A DNA stretch of 51,683 nt from Candidatus Woesearchaeota archaeon (GCA_016188265.1 JACPID010000016.1:1-51683); one strand, 5' to 3'. Counted from the stretch's first letter, positions 39,625 to 48,939 are shown. Translations and numbers: made by a program. The notes: a model not told the origin generated them from the sequence alone.

Positions 39625-42495
39625 TTAGGTTACCACAATTGCAGGTTTTCCTGGATTTGATTGTTTTGCTTTTGGCTCTTTTGATTCTTCGCATAGTTCA
39701 AGAATAACTGAAGTTCTGAATTCAGTTTCAATATCTTTTTTTACTGTTTCAATTGATTGAAGTTCTGTTTTTTGATCCAAGATTATAATTGGTATTTTTG
39801 AAGGATCTTTTAATAATGAAGGAAGCATTTTCATAATTTCATTTCCATATTTCTTTAAGTTAGTGCTCATTATTGATTTAATGATTGATCCTTGATCTCT
39901 GGTTTTTTCTAGAAGTTCTTTAAGCATTGCAAAGAAATGATATTTCCAATCAGCGCTTATGATTATTTTTATTGTTTTAGCATTTGGTATTTTTGCTAAA
40001 TTCATAACTGTTTTTATATCTATTATTAAATCATTGACTAAATTTTCTTGGTATTCTGCAACTGGGTTTATTTTTGAAACATCACTTTCAGGCCATTTTT
40101 CTAATGAAATGAATCCTTTTTTGCCTAATCTCGACCATATTTCTTCTGCATGATGGGGTATTAATGGTGTTAATAATTTCAGCCATTTTTCTAATAAATA
40201 ATTGTTTACTTTTTTTATTTCATTTTCATCAAGCTTCTTGCTTACTTGTTTATACTCTGTAAGCAATTCGTGCAATACAATAGTTGAATAAGTGCGCAAG
40301 TCCATTTGTGAAATTGCTTCTGTTGCTTTTTGTGTTTTTTTTTCAATTTTTGAAACAAATGCTTTTGCTTTTTCACCAACATCTCCTGGACTTTTGTTTT
40401 TGCTTAGGCCAATCAGCATATTATATAATAATTCAACATGTTTTTTCATGTGTTCAATTTCTGCAGTTTTCCAATCAAATGTACTTTCTACACTTGTTGA
40501 ATTGCACATGAAAGCTCTGAAGGAATCTGCTCCGAATTTGTTTTTAATATCAAGCAATGAAACAGTATTTCCTTTTGATTTGCTCATTTTTTCTCCTTCA
40601 CTAATAACCATTCCATGAAAGGTTATTTTTTTAGGCCATTTTTCTTTTGGAAAAATTGCAGCGTGTGCAAAAATCATGAAGCTCAAATGATTTGCTAAGT
40701 GTGCTGTAAATGTATGCCTGTGATCATTAGGATACCAGTAATCAAATTCTTCTCTTAGTTCTTTCAGTTGTTTTTCTGAAATCTTTGTTTTTTTAACTGC
40801 TTCTTTTAAGCCTCCTTCTGATAGGTACACATAATTAAAGAATTCATTGTTTAATTGTTCTTCTTTTAGTTTAAATTTTTTAATTTTATTTGCAATAGCG
40901 TATAATGACATGTAAATAGTGCTGTCTGATAACGATTCAATTACCCAGTTTTTATCAAAAGGTAGTTTAGTTCCCAACCCACGTCTTCTTGCACAAGGTC
41001 TTTTATCTAGCCATGCAAATACATCTTCAAATTGTTTTTTATACTTATTTGGAACAATTTCCATATTTTCTAAACAATTATGGGCTGTTTGTTTCCAATT
41101 TTTAGCATTAAAATCAATAAACCATTGATTATCTAATATTGCAACAATTATTTTTCCACTAGAACGATCTACTGCAGGTCGTGATGTTTCATAGAATATA
41201 TCTGCAATGCCTTTTTTTATTAAGTTTGTTTTAATCTCTTCTTTTGCTTGTTGAACACTCATTCCAGCATACTGTTTGCAATTATCCTGCATAATTCCTG
41301 TATGAAATCCTGCGCAATAGATTTCCTGCGTTGCCTCACTTAACTCTTTTTCTTGTGCAAGAGAACTTATTTTGTTTTTTTCACAAATTTCTTTTGCAGG
41401 ATGATCTCCATAACCTTTTGATTTTATAATTGGAATTAGTTTAATATTTTTAATTTCTCTATAATCTAAATTGTATTTTTTACAAAGAGCAGGACTGCTC
41501 TGCAATTCTTTCAGGCCTATGTAATCAAAAGGAGCATCGCTAGGCACTGATGTTACAAATCCAGTTGCAATATTAGGATTGGCTTTTTTAAATGGAAGGA
41601 TCAGAACTTTTTTTTCTACAACCGGCGCCAAACATTTTTTTCCAATTAAATCCTTGCCTGAAATGGTTTTTAATATTTTTACTTCTTTATCTTGATATTT
41701 TAATTTTTCTGCACATTCTCTGCTTATGATCCATTTTTCTTTGCCAATTTCTGCTTTTACATAATCTGCTTCAGGGTTTGCCCACATGTTTGTTTGGCCA
41801 TACATTGTTTCTGGGCGTAATGTTGCAGCAATAATGAAAGCATCATCAAACTTAAATTTTAATAAAGTAAATTCCTGCTTGTCAACTGGATAAATATCAC
41901 CATCTGCAATATCATCTTCTCCAACAGCATTCTTGTATTCTAATGAATACAGCACAGGATGTTTTCCTTGCACTAAATATCCTTTCTCTTTGTATTTTTT
42001 AAACTGCCATTCAACAAGTTTTTGATGTTCGAAATCTCCTGATGTAAATGATCTTCTCCAATCAACAGCAATGCCTAAACTTGAAAATTCATCTTTCATT
42101 TTAGGAATAAAAAAATCAACAATTTTTCGCGGATCTTCAAATGAAGCAACAATTTTTTCGGCTTTTTTAGAATCAGCAACATAATTTTTAACATAAGCTT
42201 TGTATAATTCTATTTTTTTTGTATCTTTATTTTTTATAGCTGTTGCAATGCCTAATACAGGCATTCCTGAAATATGAAAAGCAATAGGAAATAATACATT
42301 ATAATTATTCATTCTGTAATATCTTGAATAAACATCAGCTTCAGTTACAACACGTGCATGACCTATGTGTAAAGATCCTGAAATATAAGGATATGGAATA
42401 GTTATGAAAAACTTCTTTTTTTTCATGTCAGAATCAACTTCAAAAATCTTAGCTTCTTCACATTTTTTCTGCCATTTAGTTTCTAGAGTGGTCAT
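39625..42495 (-). CDS. leuS: Leucyl-tRNA synthetase
   Basis: Class I synthetase of 956 residues, the archaeal/eukaryal LeuRS type. It has HIGH at 43-46 (SLHIGHARVV), a CP1 editing domain with TLRPETMYGQTNMWANPEADY and LIGKKCLAPVV, KMSKSKGNTV near residue 635 and an archaeal-type C terminus. The N terminus KWQKKCEEAKIFEVD is typical. Intact and of normal length; convergent with the coiled-coil gene, with one base between stop codons. Confidence 0.97.
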   Translation of the reverse strand: MTTLETKWQKKCEEAKIFEVDSDMKKKKFFITIPYPYISGSLHIGHARVVTEADVYSRYYRMNNYNVLFPIAFHISGMPVLGIATAIKNKDTKKIELYKAYVKNYVADSKKAEKIVASFEDPRKIVDFFIPKMKDEFSSLGIAVDWRRSFTSGDFEHQKLVEWQFKKYKEKGYLVQGKHPVLYSLEYKNAVGEDDIADGDIYPVDKQEFTLLKFKFDDAFIIAATLRPETMYGQTNMWANPEADYVKAEIGKEKWIISRECAEKLKYQDKEVKILKTISGKDLIGKKCLAPVVEKKVLILPFKKANPNIATGFVTSVPSDAPFDYIGLKELQSSPALCKKYNLDYREIKNIKLIPIIKSKGYGDHPAKEICEKNKISSLAQEKELSEATQEIYCAGFHTGIMQDNCKQYAGMSVQQAKEEIKTNLIKKGIADIFYETSRPAVDRSSGKIIVAILDNQWFIDFNAKNWKQTAHNCLENMEIVPNKYKKQFEDVFAWLDKRPCARRRGLGTKLPFDKNWVIESLSDSTIYMSLYAIANKIKKFKLKEEQLNNEFFNYVYLSEGGLKEAVKKTKISEKQLKELREEFDYWYPNDHRHTFTAHLANHLSFMIFAHAAIFPKEKWPKKITFHGMVISEGEKMSKSKGNTVSLLDIKNKFGADSFRAFMCNSTSVESTFDWKTAEIEHMKKHVELLYNMLIGLSKNKSPGDVGEKAKAFVSKIEKKTQKATEAISQMDLRTYSTIVLHELLTEYKQVSKKLDENEIKKVNNYLLEKWLKLLTPLIPHHAEEIWSRLGKKGFISLEKWPESDVSKINPVAEYQENLVNDLIIDIKTVMNLAKIPNAKTIKIIISADWKYHFFAMLKELLEKTRDQGSIIKSIMSTNLKKYGNEIMKMLPSLLKDPSKIPIIILDQKTELQSIETVKKDIETEFRTSVILELCEESKEPKAKQSNPGKPAIVVT

Positions 42496-42672
42496 TAAAG
42501 AATTAAAATATTGTCAGGTTTTTAAACTTAACTTCACTTGCAAAACTCTTCTAAATTCTCTTTTATTTCTTTAGCAAATTGTTTGTACTTTGTGTACATA
42601 CTTAAAAGTCGCCACATTTTTTTAATATAGTTTAAAAACATTTATAAATTGTTTAGAGTTCTTGATTTTTAC

Positions 42673-42811
42673 AGCGGGGTAGGGCAGCTAGGAGTGCCCG
42701 GTGAAACCTTTAATAAAGGTTCTGGATGGCTCATAGGGCCTAACTGTCTAAGACACCCACGTCGGAGCAATCCGAGGGCAAAGGTCGAAGGTTCAAATCC
42801 TTCCCCCGCTA
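42673..42811 (+). tRNA. Initiator tRNA-Met(CAU) with apparently three introns
   Basis: Acceptor AGCGGGG/CCCCGCU with A1-U72 and final A is the archaeal initiator signature. D-arm GGGC-N10-GCCC and T-arm GAAGG-UUCAAAU-CCUUC are intact. A canonical 75-nt tRNA appears if three segments are removed: about 42704-42727 (24 nt, after position 29), 42736-42754 (19 nt, at 37/38) and about 21 nt within 42761-42786 (variable region). The stem is then GUGGG/CCCAC around CUCAUAA, anticodon 42732-42734. The first and third segments contain their own hairpins (AACCTTT/AAAGGTT; TCGGA/TCCGA). Boundaries of the first and third introns are approximate. Confidence 0.82.
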
Positions 42812-42904
42812 TTTTTTTTTAATTGTCTTTGTTGTTTTCTTTTATATTCTTAATCACAGTTATCTTTTAATATTATAGTTTTGTTTCTGTTGTCAAGAGG
42901 GTTT

Positions 42905-43537
42905 ATGAATCTTGAATTATTGATTAGTGATTGGAGCGGTGTAATTAGTAGGGATATTGATACTGTTGTTTGGGCTAAGAATGAAGTTAGAAAGCTTTAT
43001 GGCGCTAAACCACTAACAAAAAAAGAGTTTTGTGATGGTTATGCTAATTTTGAAGTGGATTTAGTAGAGGACAAAGAATTACTTTGGAAACAGTATAAAG
43101 AATTTTTCAAAAAAGCTCCTATTCATCCAACAACTATTCCGGGTTCTGTTCAAGCAATTAAAAGCTTTCATGATAAAGGTGTTAAAGTGGTTGTATTTAG
43201 TTCTCATCCTCAAGAGTTTCTTGATCAAGAAGCTAAAGAGTATTGTGTTGATCAATATATTGACTTGTTGCAAGGATCTGTTAATCTTGATAAAAGCAAG
43301 GTTATCGAAGGTTTTGTTGATCAGTTTAAGTTTCCTAAAGAAAATATAATTTATGTTGGTGATACTACTGTTGATATTGAAGCTGCTAAAAAAGCAGGAG
43401 TTACTGCAGTAGCAGTAACTTCGGGCTATCATGGAGAAGAAATATATGGCGGTTATTATAAACTGGAAGAAGCAGTTCCTGATCTTGTTGTTAGTGATAT
43501 GGCAGATGTTTTTATGATTTACCGGTTTATGCTGTGA
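42905..43537 (+). CDS. HAD-family hydrolase with altered nucleophile motif
   Basis: The 210-residue protein has the HAD fold pattern: ELLISDWSGVIS (motif I), VVVFSSHPQEF (motif II, Ser), a Lys near KSKVIEGF and IIYVGDTTVDIEAAKKAG (motif IV). Motif I is normally DxD; here it is Asp-Trp-Ser, so the nucleophile is kept but the general acid is lost, as in phosphonatase-like or non-phosphatase members. The ATG at 42905 with AGAGGG upstream is preferred to 42881. Substrate unknown. Confidence 0.82.
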   Translation: MNLELLISDWSGVISRDIDTVVWAKNEVRKLYGAKPLTKKEFCDGYANFEVDLVEDKELLWKQYKEFFKKAPIHPTTIPGSVQAIKSFHDKGVKVVVFSSHPQEFLDQEAKEYCVDQYIDLLQGSVNLDKSKVIEGFVDQFKFPKENIIYVGDTTVDIEAAKKAGVTAVAVTSGYHGEEIYGGYYKLEEAVPDLVVSDMADVFMIYRFML

Positions 43538-43619
43538 CTAAATATTCACAAATGGCTGGTTCTATTTTGACATCTGAAGATTATATTTATCTGCAATAGA
43601 ATTAGATTAATTCTAAAAT

Positions 43620-43973
43620 TCATTCATAACTTTTTTTCCAAGAAGTATTGTTATGTAATGAATGTTCTATTTGTCTTCTTAAATCTTCAAATGATTTATG
43701 CATTGCTCTTGCAAGATCCCAGTCATGTGATTTGCATGACTCAAAGATTTTTGTTGGCGCAATACACCTTACATGTAATGAATATTTTTGTTTTTCACCT
43801 TCTTTCTTGTAATATTTAATGTGAATTACCATAGATGTTAAATTATTAAGCTCTCTTTTTAGCTTATCATAGTGTGCTGTTGCAAGAGAATTTACAAGTA
43901 CTTGTTGCGGAGCAGATAAATCTTTTAATCCTACAAATTGAATTATTTCATTTTCACTAATCTCTTTTGGCAT
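43620..43973 (-). CDS. HPF-like ribosome-associated protein (tentative)
   Basis: The frame is open further upstream inside the ATPase gene, but the natural start is the ATG at 43973 (117 residues). It has LSAPQQVLVNSLATAHYDKL, SMVIHIKYYKKEGEKQKYSLHVR and WDLARAMHKSFEDLRRQIEH, a beta-alpha-beta-beta-beta-alpha order like the ribosome hibernation factor/HPF fold seen in archaeal relatives. It follows the ATPase stop by 25 nt on the same strand. The family call is by pattern and moderately sure. Confidence 0.55.
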   Translation of the reverse strand: MPKEISENEIIQFVGLKDLSAPQQVLVNSLATAHYDKLKRELNNLTSMVIHIKYYKKEGEKQKYSLHVRCIAPTKIFESCKSHDWDLARAMHKSFEDLRRQIEHSLHNNTSWKKSYE

Positions 43974-43998
43974 GATAAAATTAGATAAATTAGAGTTT

Positions 43999-46635
43999 TT
44001 AAATATTATTGTGCGAGAGTTTAAAAAATATCTTTTTAATAATTTTACTAAGTTCTCCAAAAATAAACACAGTTGATGAGGCAAGTATGCAGTACCCCCA
44101 TTCAAGAAGGCTTAATGATGTTGTTGAAAATATTGTTTGCATAAATGGCAAATGTATTACTGCTATTTGTAGTAAAATAGAGCTTAATATTGCAAGTATA
44201 AGATTAGTATTTGAGAATATTCCTAATTTAAATAATGATTCATGTTCTGATCTTTGATTTAAAACATTCCATAACTGGAATAAAACAAGTGTTGTAAATG
44301 CCATTGTTTGCGCTTTTACATAATTATGTGGTTTATATAAATAAAATATTCCAAGTGTTCCAACCATCATAATTACTCCAATAAGAAACAGCATTAATCC
44401 TCTGTATTTGTTGATAATGTGCTCTCTTAATTTTCTGGGTTTTTTTCGCATAACTCCAGGTTCAGCAGGATCTATGCCTAGTGCTGTTGCTGGAAATAAA
44501 TCTGTTACTAGATTTATCCATAATATGTGTCTTGCAAGCAAAGGATCTTTCCAAGCTAAAAGTGTTGCTCCAAATAATGTGAGAACTTCTCCAATATTGC
44601 TTGATAATAGGTATTGTACAAATTTTTTTATATTGTCATAAATTATTCTTCCTTCTTTTACTGCTGATACAATAGTTGTGAAATTATCATCTGCAAGTAT
44701 CATATCGCTTGCTTCTTTTGCAACATCTGTGCCTGTTAATCCCATTGCAATTCCTATATCTGCTTTTTTCAGTGCAGGCGCATCATTTACACCATCACCA
44801 GTCATGGCAACTATATGTCCTTTTTTCTTCAGCGCTTCAATAATTTTTAATTTGTGTTCTGGATTTACACGAGCATAAACTCCTATGTTCTCAACTTCTT
44901 CTGAAAGATCTTTTATTTTATCAAGCTCTTCTCCAGTTATTGCTTTTCCAGGGATTTCCAGGTTTTGTGCAATTGCTTGAGCTGTATTAAGATGATCTCC
45001 AGTTATCATAACTACTTTTATGCCTGCTGTTTCGCATAATTTAAGGGATTCTTTTGCCTCTTTTCTAGGAGGATCAATCATTGCTTGCAATCCTACAAAA
45101 ATCATATTTTTTTCAACATTTTCTATTCTTTCATGCCTTAATTCATTAAATGCAAAACCTAACACTCTTAATGCGCTTTTTGTGAACAAGTTATTTGTTT
45201 CAAGAACTTTTCTTTTTTCTTGTCTTGTAAATCTTTCAATCTTTCCATTTATTAGAATTCTATCGCATAATTCTATTACAATTTCTGGAGCTCCTTTAGT
45301 ATAAGCAACTAATTTTTTGTTTATTTCATGAATAGTTGTCATTCTTTTTCGTTCGCTTGTAAATTCTATTTCACCAATTCTTGAGCATTTTTGCACTAAC
45401 ATTTCAGTGTCTATGCTTGCTTTTTTTGCAGAAACAATCAGCGCTGCTTCTGTTGGGTCGCCAATAACTTTCCAAACATTATTTTCTTTTGTTAACTTGG
45501 CATTATTATTGAGAACTCCTATTTCCAGCAATTGTTTTAATGAGCCTGTTTTTTTACTTACCATTCCTTCAGGCAAGTACCCTGCTCCTGTAATATCAAT
45601 AATATTTTTATCAACATACACTTTTTTTACAGTCATTTCATTATGTGTTAATGTTCCTGTTTTATCTGTGCATACCACGCTGCACGCACCTAAGGTTTCT
45701 ACACTAGGCAGTCTTCTAACTAATGATTTTTTTTTAGCCATTCTTAAAACACCTAGTGCTAATGCTATTGTTACAACTGCAGGCAGTCCTTCTGGAATTG
45801 CAGCAACAGCTAGTGCAACTGATTTGATAAACGTATTTTGTAATGTTTTTCCAAATAACAAGTCAAGGCCGATCATCACAATGGCTATTCCTAATACAAG
45901 CCAGGTGAGGAATACAGCAAAATATTTAAGATGTTTTTGTAAAGGTGTTAATTGTGTTTCTGTTGTTTTTATTAATTGAGCTATTTTTCCAATTTCTGTT
46001 TTTATCCCTGTTGCTGTTATAATTGCTTGTCCATGCCCTTTTGTCAAAATTGTTCCAGCAAAAAGCATATTTTTCTGGTCTGCTACTGGACAGTCTTCTT
46101 TTTCTACTGTTTCTAGTTTTTCAACAGACACACTTTCTCCTGTTAGTGCTGCTTGCTGTGCTTGTATGTTTATTGATAGTATTATTCTTGCATCTGCTGG
46201 GATTTTATCTCCAACTTCTACATGTATTAAGTCTCCTGGAACTAGTTCTTTTGCATCAATGATTTTTTCTGTTCCATCTCTGATTGCTTTTGTTTTTAGT
46301 GAAATAAATTTTTTTAGTGCTGCTATTGCTTGTTCTGCTTTGTATTCCTGCCAAAATCCAAAAACTGCATTTACAATTATTACTACTGCCATAACTCCAA
46401 AATTAATCCATTCTTTTAAGAAAAAAGTTATTATTGATGCTGCTATCAACACCCATACAACAGGGCTTTTGAATTGTTCAAGAAATATTTTGAAAGCGCT
46501 GATTTTAGTGTCATCTTCTATTATGTTAAATCCATATTTTTGCAATCGTTTTTGCGCTTCTTTTTCAGTTAAACCTTTATCTGAAGCAGATAAGTTTTCT
46601 AATACCTCTTTTACTGAAATGTTATGAAAGTTCAC
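43999..46635 (-). CDS. P2-type cation-transporting ATPase
   Basis: The 879-residue ATPase has all P-type motifs: TGES in the actuator domain, PEGLP in M4 (Ca2+/P2A type), the phosphorylation site CTDKTGTLTHNEMT, the nucleotide-binding KGAPE region and MTGDGVNDAPALKKADIGIAMG. M5-M10 helices follow. The open frame extends to 46758, but a TATA box (TTTTATATAC) 22 bp before GTG at 46635 and the family N terminus (SVKEVLENL...GLTEKEAQKRLQKYG) favour that start, probably leaderless. It likely exports Ca2+ or a related cation. Confidence 0.93.
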   Translation of the reverse strand: MNFHNISVKEVLENLSASDKGLTEKEAQKRLQKYGFNIIEDDTKISAFKIFLEQFKSPVVWVLIAASIITFFLKEWINFGVMAVVIIVNAVFGFWQEYKAEQAIAALKKFISLKTKAIRDGTEKIIDAKELVPGDLIHVEVGDKIPADARIILSINIQAQQAALTGESVSVEKLETVEKEDCPVADQKNMLFAGTILTKGHGQAIITATGIKTEIGKIAQLIKTTETQLTPLQKHLKYFAVFLTWLVLGIAIVMIGLDLLFGKTLQNTFIKSVALAVAAIPEGLPAVVTIALALGVLRMAKKKSLVRRLPSVETLGACSVVCTDKTGTLTHNEMTVKKVYVDKNIIDITGAGYLPEGMVSKKTGSLKQLLEIGVLNNNAKLTKENNVWKVIGDPTEAALIVSAKKASIDTEMLVQKCSRIGEIEFTSERKRMTTIHEINKKLVAYTKGAPEIVIELCDRILINGKIERFTRQEKRKVLETNNLFTKSALRVLGFAFNELRHERIENVEKNMIFVGLQAMIDPPRKEAKESLKLCETAGIKVVMITGDHLNTAQAIAQNLEIPGKAITGEELDKIKDLSEEVENIGVYARVNPEHKLKIIEALKKKGHIVAMTGDGVNDAPALKKADIGIAMGLTGTDVAKEASDMILADDNFTTIVSAVKEGRIIYDNIKKFVQYLLSSNIGEVLTLFGATLLAWKDPLLARHILWINLVTDLFPATALGIDPAEPGVMRKKPRKLREHIINKYRGLMLFLIGVIMMVGTLGIFYLYKPHNYVKAQTMAFTTLVLFQLWNVLNQRSEHESLFKLGIFSNTNLILAILSSILLQIAVIHLPFMQTIFSTTSLSLLEWGYCILASSTVFIFGELSKIIKKIFFKLSHNNI

Positions 46636-46834
46636 AAATGTTGTAATGTTGAGAATGTATATAAAAGTTATTGCTAGTTCAGGGACTCTTGAAAATCCTT
46701 TTGGTGTTGTTAGAGTTATCGGGTTTTCGATGGGGGGGTTGCTCTTTCTTGTTATCATTGTTGTTTGAAGCTTTTAAGAATCACATTATCATTACAGGGG
46801 TTGAAGCTTTTTACAATGGGGTGAAACAAACACT

Positions 46835-47060
46835 ATGATGAGTGATGATGAAATCCGGAAGGCGGAAAAGAACGTTCTCACATATTTGAGCGAAGGCTTG
46901 TTAGCGAGAGATTCGGGCTATGCACTATACCTCAACAATCGGTTTTGAGCCGCGTGGTTTTCAACCAAACCGTGCGCAATCCTTTGACACAAAAGAAAGC
47001 GCAGGAAAGCCTATCTCGTGCAGATTCTACCGTTTCAAGCACGTAGTCACTGAAGAGTGA
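46835..47060 (+). pseudogene. Frameshifted GC-richer small gene, about 75 aa
   Basis: One frame (46835-46948) reads MSDDEIRKAEKNVLTYLSEG then LLARDSGYALYLNNRF and stops at TGA; the +1 frame (open from 46920, ATG, to 47060) continues GFEPRGFQPNRAQSFDTKES and AGKPISCRFYRFKHVVTEE. The two read as one protein with a shift at CGGTTTTGAG (46940-46949). An SD-like GGGGTGA precedes the first ATG. Base composition is clearly more GC-rich than its neighbours. Either a decayed transferred gene, a +1 recoding site at TTT-TGA or a sequence error. No family recognised. Confidence 0.55.
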
Positions 47061-47076
47061 TGAGCGTACCGAAACA

Positions 47077-47123
47077 TTTATATACTAGTAGTATCTACTA
47101 TGTAGTAGTGTTAAATGGAGGTG
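47077..47123 (+). promoter_or_regulatory. Promoter with palindromic site before the 88-aa gene
   Basis: TATA box TTTATATA at 47077-47084 is overlapped by an imperfect palindrome made of repeated TAGTAG/CTACTA units (about 47083-47109), followed by SD GGAGGTG (47117-47123) 7 nt before the ATG. The arrangement suggests a repressor site. Confidence 0.5.
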
Positions 47124-47130
47124 TTGTCAA

Positions 47131-47397
47131 ATGGGGAAAACCTATCTTAAAAAAGACATTAATAATGTATTATTGTTTTTAGTTATGTTAACCTGTACAG
47201 CACTTGTAGGGTTAACTGTTGTATTTGCAAATCAATTTGATGGTGTAAATACAGATTATGCTGAAACAAAAGTACAATTAGAAGCAGCAAGCCAAGAACT
47301 TGCTTTTAAATCTGAAAAATTAGGCAATATGGAGCAGGTGCTTCAACAGCATATTGAAAGAGAAAAAGCCCTTGAAGAATTGCTTATTAAGGGATAA
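47131..47397 (+). CDS. Small membrane-anchored coiled-coil protein, 88 aa
   Basis: One membrane helix (about residues 12-33, NNVLLFLVMLTCTALVGLTV) after a short basic N terminus, then a coiled-coil tail (YAETKVQLEAASQELAFK, EQVLQQHIEREKALEELL). It probably forms a membrane-attached oligomer with the tail outside. Strong SD. The next gene starts 35 nt downstream in the same direction. Family not recognised. Confidence 0.7.
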   Translation: MGKTYLKKDINNVLLFLVMLTCTALVGLTVVFANQFDGVNTDYAETKVQLEAASQELAFKSEKLGNMEQVLQQHIEREKALEELLIKG

Positions 47398-47431
47398 ATT
47401 TTTATTCTTTTTTCTTTTATTATGTTTATTA

Positions 47432-48085
47432 ATGGCTAAAAACCAGTTTGGATCAATAAAACATTCAAAAGAAGGATTTGACTTGCTTAAACCAGGAGAA
47501 TATTACAAATTTGAAAGATTTGGCGGAAAACATTTATATGGCAAGTTTTCTCATATAAGTGAAGAAGGTTCTTTTCTACATTTTGATGAAGCTATTGATT
47601 TTGAATTTTCAGAAAAAGGGTTTTACCAAGCAATTAAAAAAGGCAATTGTTTTTTTAGAGTAGAAACTATCTCAGGAATTGTTGCTTCATCAAAAAATGA
47701 ATTTAAGCATGCAATTAAAAAAGGATTATTCTTACAAGAATACCTTGGAAAATACATAATTATAGAATATGATGATTCAACAATTTATTATGGCAAATTA
47801 GCTGAACTCAGAAAAACAACATGTCTGCTATGTCCTTTTCTTGATAAAAAAATAAATAATGGATTCTGGGAGCCTTATATTGAAAGAAAAATAACTATAG
47901 AAATTTCTTTTAATGGAGTGCATTTAATACAAAGATTAAGAAGGCAAGAAAAAGGGCTTGAAGATATGCTTGCAGAAGCGTTAAAGGATTTTAAAGAGAA
48001 AAAAAGAAATTTTCTGAGAGAACAAGAACTGTCTATTTCGCGGCAATCAGAAGGTTTAGACATGCAGAGTAATGATCGCTTATAG
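47432..48085 (+). CDS. Hypothetical protein with possible tandem Sm-like repeats
   Basis: I use the ATG at 47432 (MAKNQFGSIKHSKEGF); the open frame from 47354 overlaps the previous gene. Two segments, GKHLYGKFSHISEEGSFLHF and GKYIIIEYDDSTIYYGKLAEL with following TTCLLCPF, both resemble the strand 1-3 pattern of Sm/LSm folds (x-G-x-L). A charged helical tail with KDFKEKKRNFLREQE follows. RNA or protein binding is only suggested by this. It is followed 5 nt later by the PHP gene. Confidence 0.55.
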   Translation: MAKNQFGSIKHSKEGFDLLKPGEYYKFERFGGKHLYGKFSHISEEGSFLHFDEAIDFEFSEKGFYQAIKKGNCFFRVETISGIVASSKNEFKHAIKKGLFLQEYLGKYIIIEYDDSTIYYGKLAELRKTTCLLCPFLDKKINNGFWEPYIERKITIEISFNGVHLIQRLRRQEKGLEDMLAEALKDFKEKKRNFLREQELSISRQSEGLDMQSNDRL

Positions 48086-48090
48086 TAAAC

Positions 48091-48939
48091 ATGGAAAAAA
48101 CAATTGATTTACACACGCACACTGTTTATTCAGATGGTATTTTCACAACAGAAGAATTAGTAAAAGCAGTTGCAGCAGCAGGAACAAAAATAATGTCAAA
48201 AACAGATCATGATACAACAGAAGGAATTAGTGAAGCAATAGATGAAGGAAAAAAATATGGACTTATTGTTGTTCCAGGTGTAGAATTAACAGTTCAAAAA
48301 TATCATGTATTGGCTTTAGGAATTGACAGAAGCAATAAAGACTTTCAGAATTTACTTGCAGAAAACAGAAATATCAGAGTAGAAAGAAATAAAGAATCTG
48401 TAAGAAAATTAAATGAGCTTGGTTATGAATTAAGTTTAGATAATGTTTTAAAGTATACAAAATGTACTGCTAATAAATTGTCTACAGCACATGCATTAGT
48501 GATGAACACAGCAAACCACAGGTTGCTTAACGAAAAATTTGGAAGAATAAATGAAATTGATATACTTAAGGAATATCTTCGCGAAGGAAAACCAGCGCAT
48601 GTTTCAAGACATTGTTTTCCAGCAATACATCCTCGCAGAGGAATAGAAGCAATTCTTTCAGCAGGAGGATTGCCAATAATAGCACACCCGACAAAAGATA
48701 TAGCTGATGTTGAAGAATTAGAAGTATTGCGTTCTTACGGCTTAAAAGGAGTGGAAGTTCAGCCAAATTTTTTAGATGGTGCAAAATATGAATGGTTTGC
48801 ACGAAAATATAATTTATTAATAACATATGGAAGCGATTTTCATGACCCTAGAAAAAAAAGGCCATTATTAGGTTTAAGAGCTAAAGGAAGTGAAATATTA
48901 ATAGAAGAATTGACGAAAAGAATTAAATATGATAATTAA
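48091..48939 (+). CDS. PHP-domain phosphoesterase
   Basis: The 282-residue protein has the PHP metal-binding motifs: DLHTHTVYSDG, SKTDHDTTEG, VVPGVELTV, a His-containing HVSRHCFPAIHP and IAHPTKDIADV, and YGSDFHDP at the end. It matches the YciV/RNase AM and 3',5'-nucleotide bisphosphatase group, so it may degrade short RNA or dephosphorylate nucleotides. It follows the Sm-like gene by 5 nt and overlaps the converging trmG10 end by 4 nt. Confidence 0.9.
   Translation: MEKTIDLHTHTVYSDGIFTTEELVKAVAAAGTKIMSKTDHDTTEGISEAIDEGKKYGLIVVPGVELTVQKYHVLALGIDRSNKDFQNLLAENRNIRVERNKESVRKLNELGYELSLDNVLKYTKCTANKLSTAHALVMNTANHRLLNEKFGRINEIDILKEYLREGKPAHVSRHCFPAIHPRRGIEAILSAGGLPIIAHPTKDIADVEELEVLRSYGLKGVEVQPNFLDGAKYEWFARKYNLLITYGSDFHDPRKKRPLLGLRAKGSEILIEELTKRIKYDN

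Noticed and set aside
40284-41128. Plus-strand ORFs opposite leuS
   Set aside because: Antisense shadows of the intact leucyl-tRNA synthetase gene, without SD or family motifs.
42673-42811. A class II (Leu/Ser) tRNA with a long variable arm
   Set aside because: AGCGGGG with A1-U72, the D-arm and the CUCAUAA loop all fit initiator tRNA; the hairpin in the variable region is better explained as an intron.
45407-46627. Long plus-strand ORFs of 190 and 153 codons
   Set aside because: They are antisense to the P-type ATPase, which has all family motifs; their composition is what the complement of that gene gives.
46636-46758. N-terminal extension of the ATPase
   Set aside because: A TATA box lies inside it and the family N terminus starts at GTG 46635.
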